A stretch of DNA of 62,378 nucleotides from Streptomyces turgidiscabies Car8 (GCF_000331005.1 NZ_AEJB01000205.1:1-62378), one strand, 5' to 3'; shown: positions 1-10,675, numbered from the stretch's first letter. A program made the numbers and translations. Notes: generated by a model from the sequence alone, not told the origin.

Positions 1-111
1 CCGCCGCCGCCCCTGCTCAAACGCGTCCCGCCGGGCGCGTGGACGGCGTTCGCTTGGTGTGCGGGCACGGTGTTCACGTACCTCACGCGCGTCCGGCTGC
101 CCGGCGAGTAG
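1..111 (+). CDS. C-terminal tail of an unidentified protein (partial)
   Basis: Frame 1 is open from the left edge and ends at TAG 109-111, giving 36 residues that finish in TYLTRVRLPGE. The stretch includes a short hydrophobic segment (WTAFAWCAGTVF) flanked by arginine and lysine, so the C-terminus could be membrane-associated. Nothing in these residues identifies a family. It is called because the reading frame stays open with typical codon use up to a clean stop just before the intergenic tandem repeat; most of the gene lies outside the window. Confidence 0.45.
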   Translation, partial: PPPPLLKRVPPGAWTAFAWCAGTVFTYLTRVRLPGE

Positions 112-170
112 GAGCCGGGCCATCTGCGGGGCCCCCTTTTCACATCCCCGAGCCCGACTCCGCACCCCCG

Positions 171-212
171 CTATCCGCTATCCGCCATCCGCCATCCGCC
201 ATCCGCCATCCG
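171..212. repeat. 7-bp tandem repeat, six units
   Basis: Six head-to-tail heptamers: two CTATCCG followed by four CCATCCG, ending one base before the stop codon of the GntR regulator gene (stop at 214-216). It lies in the intergenic gap between that convergent gene end and the left-edge gene. A seven-base unit would be expected to vary in copy number by slippage. Confidence 0.9.
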
Positions 213-213
213 C

Positions 214-972
214 TCAGCCCACGCCCCGTGACTCCTGCGCCGCCCGCGCCTCGATTCCCCGGAAGTGGACGGCCAGCGCGCGCTGCGCGCCCTCCACGTC
301 GTGGGCACGCAGTGCCGTCACGATGTCCCGGTGTCTACGGGCCGTCAGCTCCGGCTCGGGGTCGTCGTGCCAGCCCCGGGCGCCCGAGACGCGGCGGAAC
401 ACCGTCCAGAAGGCGCCGAGCAGCTGCGGCACGAGAGCGTTGCCGAGGGGGCCGTACAGCGCCTCGTGGAAATCGCGGTCGAGCTCGGGGAAGCGCCGGC
501 CCGCGCGTCCCGCTTCCTCCATCCGGGTGACTACCGAATCCAGCCGGTCCAGTTGCGCGTCGGACAGCACCGCCGCGACCCGCCGGATGAGCCCGTCCTC
601 CAGCACCTCTCTGACCTGGAGTATCTCGGCGAGCGCGGCGCCGTCCCCGTCGTGCCGGGCGAGCGTACGGAACGTCAGTCCGTCAACCAGCGGCGTCAAC
701 GACGCCTGCCCGACGTACGTGCCGTAGCCGTGCCTGATCTCCACGATGTCGAGGGCCTGGAGCGCCTTGAGGGCCTCCCGGACGGAGTTTCGGCTGACGC
801 CGAGGACCTGCATCAGCTCGACCTCCGTGGGCAGCGGTGCGCCCGCCCGGAGTTTGCGATCGAGGATCAACTGCATGACCTCGCGCTGGACCTGGCCGCT
901 CACCCGCCGCTCGGGCCGGCGTCGCTTCCCGGACTCCTGAGACATGCGGCGCATCGTACGCTCGCCGGACAT
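214..972 (-). CDS. FadR/GntR-family transcriptional regulator (FCD domain)
   Basis: The protein has 252 residues. The N-terminal third is a GntR winged helix-turn-helix (SGQVQREVMQLILDRKL, then LGVSRNSVREALKAL and a wing ending HGYGTYV). The C-terminal part is all-helical with FCD-type features (EILQVREVLEDGLIRRVA, DRDFHEALYGPLGN, HRDIVTALRAHD), the ligand-binding domain of the FadR subfamily, which often uses a bound metal. It is divergent from the ABC transporter/aldolase operon starting at 1213, the usual arrangement for a regulator of sugar-acid or sialic-acid catabolism such as NanR. ATG at 972 was chosen because GGAGG at 984-988 precedes it; GTG 984 overlaps that ribosome site. A GTnnnAC operator lies at 1158-1170. 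Confidence 0.9.
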   Translation of the reverse strand: MSGERTMRRMSQESGKRRRPERRVSGQVQREVMQLILDRKLRAGAPLPTEVELMQVLGVSRNSVREALKALQALDIVEIRHGYGTYVGQASLTPLVDGLTFRTLARHDGDGAALAEILQVREVLEDGLIRRVAAVLSDAQLDRLDSVVTRMEEAGRAGRRFPELDRDFHEALYGPLGNALVPQLLGAFWTVFRRVSGARGWHDDPEPELTARRHRDIVTALRAHDVEGAQRALAVHFRGIEARAAQESRGVG

Positions 973-1113
973 CCCACGTCCCACCTCCAGGCATATCAGA
1001 ATCGAACTGCCATGAATTAAACGAACCCTGCCGCACTTTCGACTCCACCCGGGTCGAATTTCATATCGTCATTGGTCGCACCTCTGGCAGATACGCCATT
1101 CGTGTGCGATCTC

Positions 1114-1142
1114 TTGACCGGCCCCACTGCCCCTCTTATGGT
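1114..1142 (+). promoter_or_regulatory. Probable vegetative promoter of the ABC transporter/aldolase operon
   Basis: TTGACC (1114-1119) and TATGGT (1137-1142) are separated by exactly 17 bp, a good match to the HrdB-type consensus. Transcription would start near 1149, leaving about 60 nt of leader before GTG 1213, which has a GGAGG ribosome site at 1204-1208. Confidence 0.6.
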
Positions 1143-1157
1143 CGCGCTGCCCCCTAT

Positions 1158-1170
1158 GACGTAGGACGTC
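1158..1170. promoter_or_regulatory. Candidate operator of the FadR/GntR regulator
   Basis: Perfect 5-bp inverted repeat GACGT-AGG-ACGTC. Its core reads GTnnnAC, the half-site arrangement known for FadR-subfamily GntR proteins. It lies just downstream of the predicted transcription start, where repressor binding would block elongation, and between the regulator gene and the operon it probably controls. Assignment to the adjacent regulator is inference. Confidence 0.55.
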
Positions 1171-1212
1171 GTATCTCCTCACCTTTTCGGACCCCACCCC
1201 GCTGGAGGAATC

Positions 1213-2859
1213 GTGCGCGACGTGACCCGCGACGTAACCGCCGCTGTATCGACCGCCCCGCACCGCCGGTCGTTTCTGAAGTACACCGGCGCGCTGGGTG
1301 CCGCCGCCGCCATTTCCTCCTCGCTGTCGGCCTGCTCGTCCGGGCCCGAGTCCACCAATGACACCGGGGGCGGCGGCGGGGGCGCGAACAGCACGCTCAC
1401 GGCCGTGATCGGCTACGGCAACGACGGCAGCTGGGACCCCACGCAGACGGCCTCCGCCTTCTCCATGGCGGCCAACAACCACATCTACGAGGGTCTGCTC
1501 GACACCGACCCGATCTCCCGCGAGCCGTACGCCGCGCTCGCCACAGCGGTCCCCGGTGACCTCAGCAGCACCTCCTGGAAGTTCACGCTGCGGGCCGGGG
1601 CGACCTTCCACGACGGAAAGCCGGTCACCGCCGACGACGTGGTCTTCGTATTCGATCGAATCCTCGATCCGAACACCCAGACACTCGCCAAGGGGTTTTT
1701 CGCCAGTTGGCTGAAAGAAGTGAAAAAGGTCGACGCGCAGAATGTCGAGCTGGTGCTGAAGTTCCCCTTCCCCGAAGGGGTTTCCCGGCTCACCCTGGCG
1801 AAGATCATGCCGAAGCACGTGTTCTCCCAGCCGGGCGGCTGGGACGAAGCGATCAAGGGAAAGGCGATCGGTTCGGGACCGTACCGCCAGACCGCGCACC
1901 ACCCGAAGTCGAACACGACGTTCGAGGCCTTCGCCGCCTACAACGGGCCGCGCAGAGCCGCGTTCAAGAAGATGAACTGGATGACGATAGTGGATGCCGC
2001 GCCCCGCGTCGCCAAGATCTCGGGGTCCAGTGCCGGCGCGCAGATCGCCGACAACATCCCGTACGCGAACATCCAGCAGCTCAAGGGCGGGGGGATGGAC
2101 GTCCAGGGCGGGGCGGGGATGAACAACCTGTTCCTGATGTTCAACACCAAGCGCAAGCCCTTCGACGACGTACGGGTCCGCCAGGCGCTGCACTACGCCA
2201 TCGACACGGAGAAGATGGTGCAGGTGGCTCTCAAGGGCCACGGCAGGCCGTCCTCGTCCTTCCTCAACGAGGCGAACCCCAGTTACCGGCCCGCGAAGTC
2301 GGTCTACGACTACGACCCGGAGAAGGCGAAGGCGCTCCTGAAGGAGGCCGGGGTCAGCGGGCTGAAGATCGAGATCCTGTCCGTGAACGTCAGCTGGATC
2401 GTCGACTGCCTGCCCACCATCAAGGCGTCCTGGGACGCGATCGGCGTCGACACGACCCTCAACCCGCAGGAAACCACCGCGGTGTTCACGAAGATGGACC
2501 AGAAGCAGGACTACCAGGTCGTGTCCGCGGCCTCGAACCCCAACCAGTTCGGCCTCGACGCGGACCTGATCATGCACTACAACTACGGGCCGCAGAACCT
2601 CTGGATGGGTTACGCCCGTTGGGCCGACAACTCCGTGGCCAAGCAGCTCTTCAAGGACATGGACCAGGCGACGCAGGAGCCCGACCCGGACAAGAAGAAG
2701 GCGATGATCCAGGACTACATCGACGTCGTCGCCGAGGAGGCCGTGCTCTACCCGGTGGTCCACAACGAGTTGATGACCGCCTGGGACCCGAAGAAGCTCA
2801 CGGGTATAAGGGCACAGCCGTACCCGGGCATCAACCTCCTCCAGGCCAAGTGGGTGTGA
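1213..2859 (+). CDS. ABC transporter substrate-binding lipoprotein, peptide/nickel (family 5) type
   Basis: The 548-residue extracytoplasmic solute receptor feeds the permeases encoded downstream. The N-terminus has a twin-arginine motif (RRSFLK at residues 18-23), a hydrophobic stretch and a lipobox LSAC with the lipidated Cys at 41, so it is probably exported folded by Tat and anchored to the membrane. Family-5 features follow: TAVIGYGNDGSWDP near the mature start, LRAGATFHDGKPVTADDVVF, GSGPYR, and VRQALHYAIDTEKM. GTG 1213 is preceded by GGAGG at 1204-1208. Family 5 includes peptide, nickel, sugar and sialic-acid carriers, so the ligand cannot be read from sequence; the aldolase and GntR neighbours favour a sugar acid. 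Confidence 0.9.
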   Translation: MRDVTRDVTAAVSTAPHRRSFLKYTGALGAAAAISSSLSACSSGPESTNDTGGGGGGANSTLTAVIGYGNDGSWDPTQTASAFSMAANNHIYEGLLDTDPISREPYAALATAVPGDLSSTSWKFTLRAGATFHDGKPVTADDVVFVFDRILDPNTQTLAKGFFASWLKEVKKVDAQNVELVLKFPFPEGVSRLTLAKIMPKHVFSQPGGWDEAIKGKAIGSGPYRQTAHHPKSNTTFEAFAAYNGPRRAAFKKMNWMTIVDAAPRVAKISGSSAGAQIADNIPYANIQQLKGGGMDVQGGAGMNNLFLMFNTKRKPFDDVRVRQALHYAIDTEKMVQVALKGHGRPSSSFLNEANPSYRPAKSVYDYDPEKAKALLKEAGVSGLKIEILSVNVSWIVDCLPTIKASWDAIGVDTTLNPQETTAVFTKMDQKQDYQVVSAASNPNQFGLDADLIMHYNYGPQNLWMGYARWADNSVAKQLFKDMDQATQEPDPDKKKAMIQDYIDVVAEEAVLYPVVHNELMTAWDPKKLTGIRAQPYPGINLLQAKWV

Positions 2860-2915
2860 CCACCGCGGGTCTGACCGCCGCCGCCGAGTACCGCTAGCTG
2901 TACGGGAGTTCGTAC

Positions 2916-3874
2916 GTGGTCGCCATCGCCAGAATCCTGGCCCGCAGGATCATTCTGCTCGTCCCGCTGATGCTCGGCATCGTCATGTTCGTGTTCCTCG
3001 TCATGCGGTTCTCGGACGTCGACCCGGCCTCCGCGTTCTTCCAGGGTGCCAACCCGACCCCGCAGCAACTGCACGACTTCCGTGAACAGAACGGCCTGCT
3101 CGATCCGTTCGTCGTCCGCTACTTCCACTTCATCGGTGACCTGCTCCACGGTGACATGGGCATCAGCGCGCTGACCCGCGCGCCGGTGCTCGACCAGATC
3201 GCCACCGCACTGCCACTGACCCTCCAACTCACCTTCCTGGGCCTGGGTATCGCGGTGGTCCTGTCCCTGCTGGGCGGGGTCACCGCGGCCATCTTCCGGG
3301 ACCGTCTCCCCGACCAGATCATCCGCGTCGTGTCGCTGACGGGCGTCGCGGCGCCGGGCTTCTGGCTGGCCCTGCTGATGATCCAGTACCTGGCCGTCGA
3401 CCTGGGCTGGTTCCCGACCGGCGGCTACATCAACCCGGCCGACTCCTTCACCGGCTGGCTGAAGACGATGACTCTCCCGGCCCTCGCCCTCTCCCTCCCG
3501 GTCGCCGCGCAGCTCACGCGCATCGTCCGTACGGCGGTGGTCGAGGAGTTGGACAAGGACTACGTCCGCACGGCGATCGGCAGCGGCCTGCCACCGAGGG
3601 TGGTGGTGGGCCGCAACGTGCTGCGCAACGCGCTCATCAACCCGCTCACGGTGCTGGGCCTGCGCGTCGGTTACCTGCTCGGCGGCGCGGTCGTCATCGA
3701 GACGATCTTCTCGCTCCCCGGCATGGGCAAGCTGATGATCGACGCCGTGAAGAACGGCGACCCGGCGGTCGTCCAGGGAGTGGTCCTGACGACGGCGACC
3801 GGTTTCGTGGTCGTGAACCTCGTCATCGACATCCTCTACCTCCTGGTCAACCCGCGACTGAGGGATGCGGCCTG

Positions 3875-3875
<1 letters not shown>
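2916..3875 (+). CDS. ABC transporter permease, DppB type
   Basis: A 319-residue integral membrane protein of the DppB/OppB class. It has an N-terminal transmembrane helix (ARRIILLVPLMLGIVMFVFLVMRF), a periplasmic-side loop containing NGLLDPF, several further helices, and the EAA-type coupling loop around RTAIGSGLPPRVVVGRNVLRNALINPL that docks on the ATPase. It ends with the usual IDILYLLVNPRLR tail. Start is GTG 2916. The stop overlaps the next start (TGATG), so the two permease genes are translationally coupled. Length is normal for the family. Confidence 0.92.
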
Positions 3876-5862
<1,987 letters not shown>

Positions 5863-5866
<4 letters not shown>

Positions 5867-7002
5867 GCGGCACCAGTACGACAGTGTCGGCCGAGTCGGC
5901 TGTATCGACTCCGTTGGTGGAACTGTCGGACACCCACGTGGTCCACAAGGCCCGCAGCGGCGGCCTGTTCACCCGGGACCGCGTGTACGCACTGACAGGC
6001 ACCGACTTCACGGTGGCGCCCGGTGAGACGGTGGGCGTGGTGGGCGAGTCGGGCTGCGGGAAGTCGACGCTGGCGAAGGTGCTGGTGGGCGTACAGCCGC
6101 CGACGTCGGGACAAGTGTCGTTCCGGGGCGCCGACTTGTGGACCATGCAGCCGGCGGAACGCCGGTCGGCCATCGGCACGGGCACCGGCATGATCTTCCA
6201 GGACCCGTCGACAGCCCTGAACCGCCGCCTGACGGTCCGCCAGATCCTCCGCGACCCGTTGGACGTGCACCGGCGAGGCACGACAAAGGAACGGGAGGAC
6301 CGCGTAAGGGAGTTGATGAGCCTCGTAGGCCTTCCACGAGCCCTGGCAGACGGCCTGCCGGGCCAGTTGTCAGGGGGCCAGCGCCAACGAGTGGCAATCG
6401 CAAGGGCGTTGGCCCTGGACCCCGACCTGGTGGTGGCCGACGAGCCGACGAGCGCCCTGGACGTGTCGGTCCGCGCCCAGATCCTGAACCTCCTCCTGGA
6501 CCTGAAGGAGCGGCTGGGCCTGGCTCTGGTCTTCGTCTCGCACGACATCCAGACGGTACGCCGGATGAGCGACCGGGTGATCACGATGTACCTGGGCCGG
6601 ATCGTGGAGGAGTCCCCGGCGGACGAGGTGACGGACGGGGCGCGTCACCCGTACACCCGGGCCCTGTTCTCGGCGACGCCGGGCCTACTGGACCCGATCG
6701 ACCCGATCCCGCTGGTCGGCCCCGTCCCCTCGGCGACACATCCGCCGTCCGGCTGCCCGTTCCGCACCCGCTGCTGGAAGGCGACCGAGGTGTGCGCCGA
6801 GGTGATGCCGGAGTTCACGGCCGCGTCAATCCCGGGACACCGGTTCCGTTGCCACCACCCTGTGGAGGAGGGCCGGGCGACGCGTGACCTGGTCGCCCAG
6901 GCATCCACTGCCACGCCCGAGACGCCCTCCGACCTGCGGAAGCCCCCCGTAACGGCCGCACCCGCACCACCGCACGCCCCGAAAGACCCCAGGGAGCCCT
7001 GA
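5863..7002 (+). CDS. ABC transporter ATP-binding protein, DppF type
   Basis: The second ATPase of the transporter, 379 residues. It has Walker A GESGCGKST, Q-loop FQDPSTALNRRL, signature LSGGQRQR, Walker B LVVADEPTSALD, switch His in FVSHD, and the tail CPFRTRCWKATEVC with conserved cysteines. The reading frame is open further upstream inside the previous gene, but TTG 5863 is chosen because it overlaps the upstream stop (TTGA), has a purine-rich ribosome site at about 5845-5855, and gives a protein of normal size. Its stop overlaps the aldolase start (TGATG). The last 50 residues after the cysteine motif are low-complexity and Pro/Ala rich. Confidence 0.9.
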
Positions 7003-7937
7003 TGACCTTCCCCACCCCGCTGACCGGTGTCGTCCCTCCCGTCTGCACTCCGCTGACACCGGACCGCGGGGTGGACGTACGCTCGCTCGTCAGGCTGGTC
7101 GACCACCTGGTGGAGGCGGGCGTGGACGGCCTGTTCGTGCTCGGTTCGTCGTCGGAGGCCGCCTATCTGACGGACGATCAGCGCAGGCTGGTGGTGGAGA
7201 CGGTGGTCGGCCATGTAGCGGGCCGGCTACCCGTCCTGGCGGGCGCGATCGACATGACGACCCCCCGGGTACTGGACCACGTACGGTCGGTCTCGGCGGC
7301 GGGCGCGGACGCGGTGGTCGTCACGGCCCCCTTCTACACCCGCACGCACCCCTCGGAGATCTCGCGCCACTTCCGCCTGGTGGCGTCGGGCAGCCCGGTC
7401 CCGGTGGTGGCGTACGACCTCCCGGCCTCCGTCCACAGCAAACTGCCCCCCGGCCTGGTCCTGGAACTGGCGGCGGACGGCGTCCTGGCCGGCCTCAAGG
7501 ACTCCAGCGGAGACCTCGCGTCATTCCGCTCGGTGGTGACGGGGGCCCGGGAACACCCCGGCATCAGCGGCTTCAGCGTCCTGACGGGGAGCGAACTGCT
7601 GGTCGACTCGGCACTGGCTCTGGGCGCGGACGGCGCGGTCCCCGGCCTCGCGAACGTCGACCCGGGCGGCTACGTACGCCTGGACCGCTTCTGCCGAGCG
7701 GGCGACTGGGAGCGGGCCCGAGCCGAGCAGGAACGGCTGTGCGTGCTGTTCGGGATGGTGGGAGCGGGGGATCCCATCCGGATGGGGGGCAGCTCGGCGG
7801 GGCTGGGGGCGTTCAAGGCGGCGCTTTATTTGCGGGGAGTCATCGACTGCCCGGTTACCGCCGATCCCCAGATCCCGTTGTCGGAGGACGAGGTGGAGAG
7901 GGTGGGGAAGTTTCTGGCGGGGGCTGGGTTGTTGTAG
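7002..7937 (+). CDS. DapA/NanA-family class I aldolase or lyase
   Basis: A (beta/alpha)8-barrel lyase of 311 residues from the dihydrodipicolinate synthase/N-acetylneuraminate lyase superfamily. The Schiff-base lysine sits in VLAGLKDSSGD, the catalytic Tyr in VPVVAYDLPASV, and the carboxylate-binding loop is GSSSEA rather than the GTTGE usual in DapA. That deviation and the position as the last gene of a solute-import operon argue against lysine biosynthesis and for catabolism of an imported 2-keto sugar acid. Sialic acid is the most attractive candidate given the sialidase about 1.5 kb away; other keto-deoxy acids are possible. Start overlaps the ATPase stop by one base. Confidence 0.85.
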   Translation: MTFPTPLTGVVPPVCTPLTPDRGVDVRSLVRLVDHLVEAGVDGLFVLGSSSEAAYLTDDQRRLVVETVVGHVAGRLPVLAGAIDMTTPRVLDHVRSVSAAGADAVVVTAPFYTRTHPSEISRHFRLVASGSPVPVVAYDLPASVHSKLPPGLVLELAADGVLAGLKDSSGDLASFRSVVTGAREHPGISGFSVLTGSELLVDSALALGADGAVPGLANVDPGGYVRLDRFCRAGDWERARAEQERLCVLFGMVGAGDPIRMGGSSAGLGAFKAALYLRGVIDCPVTADPQIPLSEDEVERVGKFLAGAGLL

Positions 7938-8030
7938 AGGGATAAGGCAGGCGACGCTTCCGGTGAGGATCGTCCGCCGTCTCGGCTGCCGATCACGCTG
8001 AGCATTTCAGCACGTTTCTCTGCGTAGAAC

Positions 8031-8036
8031 TACACT
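8031..8036 (+). promoter_or_regulatory. -10 hexamer placed for a leaderless crp/fnr transcript
   Basis: TACACT ends 7 nt before ATG 8044, so transcription would start at or next to the start codon. No Shine-Dalgarno sequence is present in the 15 nt before the ATG, which fits leaderless translation. It overlaps a small palindrome GTAG-AA-CTAC at 8024-8033 that could be an autoregulatory site. No convincing -35 is visible. Confidence 0.45.
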
Positions 8037-8043
8037 CACCTAC

Positions 8044-8703
8044 ATGCAGAGCGACGTGATGGCCGCGATGACGGCGGAGCAGCGGCAGGAGTTGGAGGCT
8101 CTGGGAACCTGGGTGCGGTTCCCCTCCAACCACGTGATCTTCTGGGAGGGGCAGCCGTCGCGTTCCGCCCTGATCATTCACGAGGGGAACGTCGCGGTGA
8201 TGCAGACGGCACCAGACGACTCGGAGGTGCTACTGGCTGTCCGCGGTCCGGGCGAGTTGATGGGCGACGAGGGCGCCTTGATGGGGGAGCCGAGGTCAGC
8301 CACCGTCAAAGCTGTGAGCGATGTCGCGGGCCTGGACGTCACGGCAGAAGACCTCTTGGGATTCATTGACCGTAATCACCTGTGGCCGCAGATTTACCGA
8401 AGCGCGATTCACCGTCGGCGCGAGTCGGACGATGAGCGTGCCTCGCTCGCTCGCCTCACGATCACCCGCCGTTTTGCCCGCATGTTGCTCGACCTGGCCC
8501 AGGAGACCGGCAAAGAAGTCGACGGCCACTGGGAGATCGACCTGGCGCTGTCCCAGCAGGAGCTGGGCAGTCGAGTCGGCGCCTCTCGGGAAGCAGCCGC
8601 CCTCGCTCTGCGCAAGTTGCGTGAACAAGGGCTGGTCGCGACAGGCCGGCAGAGGTTGACCGTGCTGAACCTGGAGGGACTGCGCATTCTTGCATCTGAG
8701 TAG
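8044..8703 (+). CDS. Crp/Fnr-family transcriptional regulator
   Basis: A 219-residue protein with an N-terminal cyclic-nucleotide-binding beta-barrel (FPSNHVIFWEGQPS, the glycine-rich LIIHEGNVAVM and GPGELMGDEGALMGEPRSATVKA) and a C-terminal HTH_Crp winged helix (LSQQELGSRVGASREAAALALRKLREQGLVATG). The barrel lacks an obvious full phosphate-binding cassette with the Arg-Ser pair of E. coli CRP, although PRSATVKA is close; whether it binds cyclic nucleotides cannot be decided here. No Fnr-type N-terminal cysteines are present. It heads a small + strand cluster with a MazG-like gene and a 52-residue membrane protein, and is probably translated from a leaderless mRNA. Confidence 0.9.
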   Translation: MQSDVMAAMTAEQRQELEALGTWVRFPSNHVIFWEGQPSRSALIIHEGNVAVMQTAPDDSEVLLAVRGPGELMGDEGALMGEPRSATVKAVSDVAGLDVTAEDLLGFIDRNHLWPQIYRSAIHRRRESDDERASLARLTITRRFARMLLDLAQETGKEVDGHWEIDLALSQQELGSRVGASREAAALALRKLREQGLVATGRQRLTVLNLEGLRILASE

Positions 8704-8792
8704 CAGTAGACTCTCGCTCTCTTATGCGTATTATTACACACAGACGCCCTTCGCCCGGCGCGGTGCGGAGGCGGTGCTCGGGAGGTCGCGAA

Positions 8793-9116
8793 ATGCCGGA
8801 CGAACTGGGGCCGTTTCAAGGTGTCTGGGACGCCTGGGTAGAAGTCCAGGAACAGATCGAACGCAAACCGATCTCCCACTTCGAGCAGGCCGTCCAGATC
8901 CAGTTCTCCGAGCTCAGAGAGCATCTCGAGGCAGGGGATCGCGAGGCCGCTGCGCGCGAGATGGTGGACGTGGTCAGCATTGCGCTCAACACGCTGCGCA
9001 AGCTGGGGTTCTCTCCGACAGAGATCGCGGAGATCGCCCAGAACCGGGCCAAGGACCGGATGTTGGGCCAAGCGGAAAAGATCCTGGACAAGTACGAGTC
9101 GGTCCATCAGATCTGA
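8793..9116 (+). CDS. MazG-like all-alpha protein, putative NTP pyrophosphatase-like
   Basis: A small helical protein of 107 residues. The pattern ELREHLEAGD, then REMVDVVSIALNTLRKLG, then QNRAKDRM resembles the MazG/dUTPase all-alpha fold, in which an E-x-x-E helix and an E-x-x-D helix bind magnesium and the nucleotide phosphates. The first acidic pair is weak, so it could be a non-catalytic relative. ATG 8793 is chosen over ATG 8724 because a strong GGAGGT lies at 8781-8786. A possible -10 (TATTAT) sits at 8729-8734. It follows the Crp/Fnr gene by 89 nt on the same strand; the pairing suggests nucleotide-linked regulation, which is inference. Confidence 0.6.
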   Translation: MPDELGPFQGVWDAWVEVQEQIERKPISHFEQAVQIQFSELREHLEAGDREAAAREMVDVVSIALNTLRKLGFSPTEIAEIAQNRAKDRMLGQAEKILDKYESVHQI

Positions 9117-9203
9117 TGCGCGGAAGCCTGGTTGGCAACGCGGGGGGTTCGGTCGAGGCTGCTGCTCATTCGGTCCGAGCCATGACATGGAAGGTGCGGA
9201 TCG

Positions 9204-9362
9204 GTGGACGGCACGGCCATCCTCTTAGTTCTCGCCATGGCTGGCGTGATCTCTGTACTCCTCTTCGCCCTGAAGGGGCTCCTGGATCAGATGCCCGACG
9301 TGATCGAATCCGCTGGGCGAGTACGTGATGCCTGGCGGCGATTTCGCGGCGGAGGCCCGTAG
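9204..9362 (+). CDS. Small single-pass membrane protein, 52 aa
   Basis: An open frame from GTG 9204 to TAG 9360-9362 encodes 52 residues. The first half is a clean transmembrane helix (ILLVLAMAGVISVLLFALKG) followed by an amphipathic, basic cytoplasmic tail (VRDAWRRFRGGG). A GGAAGG ribosome site lies at 9189-9194. It is the third gene of the Crp/Fnr and MazG-like cluster and is too short for most gene finders. No family recognised. The topology resembles small phage or toxin-related peptides and small regulatory membrane subunits; function unknown. Confidence 0.55.
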   Translation: MDGTAILLVLAMAGVISVLLFALKGLLDQMPDVIESAGRVRDAWRRFRGGGP

Positions 9363-9451
9363 CTCTCGCCATCGGTGAGTCTTCGCGCTCGGCGGCGATA
9401 CCGTTGACGTTCGGAAAGCAGCCGTCACGAGACAGGGGCTCCCTCCTGCCC

Positions 9452-10675
9452 CTAACCCAGATCCACCAGCCCCATCCGCCGGAACTCGATCGACTCGTAG
9501 GTCCCCGCACTCCCCGTCTCGTACAGCACCCCCACCACCTGCCGGTCCACTCGCACCAGGTCCGAGTAGGCCGCCCTCCGGTTCGACAGGGTCAGTACCT
9601 TCTCGAAGGTTTCTCCGCCGTCGCCGCTTCTCCAGATCGCCATCGAACGGCGCACCGTCGGTTCCGAGGGGCCCGAGAACAGCAACGCGTCTGACTCGCC
9701 CCGCAGTTGGAGCACGCTTCCCTGCACCACCGGGACGTCGTTCAACGTCGGCTGGACGGTGTACGGGCGGTCCAGGGACTGTGCGCCGTCGCTCGAGTAC
9801 GAGTCCAGCCGGTTGCCCGCCATCAGGCCGTTCTGGTCTCTGGACGAGAAGTACAGCCTGCCGTCCGGGAGTTGGGCGGCGCTCGTCTCGTTGGCGTTCT
9901 CGATGCCGTCGTAGGAATCGTCCACGAAGCCCAGGTGCCAGCTACGGCCGGCGTCGTCGCTGTAGATCGCGTGGCCGCCGTAGTACCTGGACTCCTGGCC
10001 GTTGTCCGGGGAGCCCGCGGGCGGGGCCGCCGAGTGGTTGGACGGGATCACGATCCTGCCCGCGTGCGGGCCCGTCGACAGATACACCGCATGCCCCGGA
10101 CCCGTCGCGTACCAGCGCCAGTCGGGCAGTTTCACCTGGGCCGTGATGTCGTGCGGGGACGTGAAGCTCCGTCCGTCGTCCGTGGCGGAACTTGTCTGGA
10201 CGAAGACCCTGCGGCTCTGCTGCGGTGTCGCCTCGCCTCGCATGATCTGGGCCTCGGTCACCGCGCCGGAGTTGTACGACGTCACCAGCACGATGCGGCC
10301 CGTCTCCCCGTCCACCACCGGAGCCGGGTTGCCCCGCGTGTCACCGTTCCCGGCCGCGACCACGGACAACGGGCCCCAGGTGCAGCCGCCGTCCGTGGAG
10401 CGGCGCAGGACCACGTCGATGTTGCCGCTGTCCCCGGCACCGTCGTGTCTGCCCTCGGCGAAGGCCAGAAGGGTGCCCTTGCCGGTCGTGACGGTGGCGG
10501 GGATGCGGTAGGTGTCGTAGCCGCCCAGGCCGGCGGTGTAGGGGACGGACGAGGTGCAGGAGGCTCGGCCGGCCGCCCGGGCCTGCGTCACGGTGAGGTC
10601 GGTGCCGATGCCGGTGCCGGTGATCAGGGCCGCGCCGGTGGTCGCGGCGAGCAGGATGCGGCTCAGGGGCGTCAT
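9452..10675 (-). CDS. Secreted exo-alpha-sialidase (GH33)
   Basis: A neuraminidase of 407 residues that would release terminal sialic acids from glycoconjugates outside the cell. A signal peptide (LLAATTGAALITGTGIG, Ala-rich cleavage near residue 33) precedes the catalytic six-blade propeller. The diagnostic YRIP motif binding the carboxylate is near the mature start, and several Asp boxes are visible: STDGGCTW, ATDDGRSF, SDDAGRSW, SGDGGETF. The nucleophilic Tyr/Glu pair should lie in the YYGGH and ENANETS region. ATG 10675 has a AAGGGAGAG ribosome site. It is transcribed toward the regulator/aldolase cluster; a PHO-box-like repeat lies 75-96 bp upstream of the start. Confidence 0.92.
   Translation of the reverse strand: MTPLSRILLAATTGAALITGTGIGTDLTVTQARAAGRASCTSSVPYTAGLGGYDTYRIPATVTTGKGTLLAFAEGRHDGAGDSGNIDVVLRRSTDGGCTWGPLSVVAAGNGDTRGNPAPVVDGETGRIVLVTSYNSGAVTEAQIMRGEATPQQSRRVFVQTSSATDDGRSFTSPHDITAQVKLPDWRWYATGPGHAVYLSTGPHAGRIVIPSNHSAAPPAGSPDNGQESRYYGGHAIYSDDAGRSWHLGFVDDSYDGIENANETSAAQLPDGRLYFSSRDQNGLMAGNRLDSYSSDGAQSLDRPYTVQPTLNDVPVVQGSVLQLRGESDALLFSGPSEPTVRRSMAIWRSGDGGETFEKVLTLSNRRAAYSDLVRVDRQVVGVLYETGSAGTYESIEFRRMGLVDLG

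Noticed and set aside
8724..8792. Upstream extension of the MazG-like gene from ATG 8724.
   Set aside because: Basic, Pro/Arg-rich and without ribosome site, whereas ATG 8793 has GGAGGT at ideal spacing.
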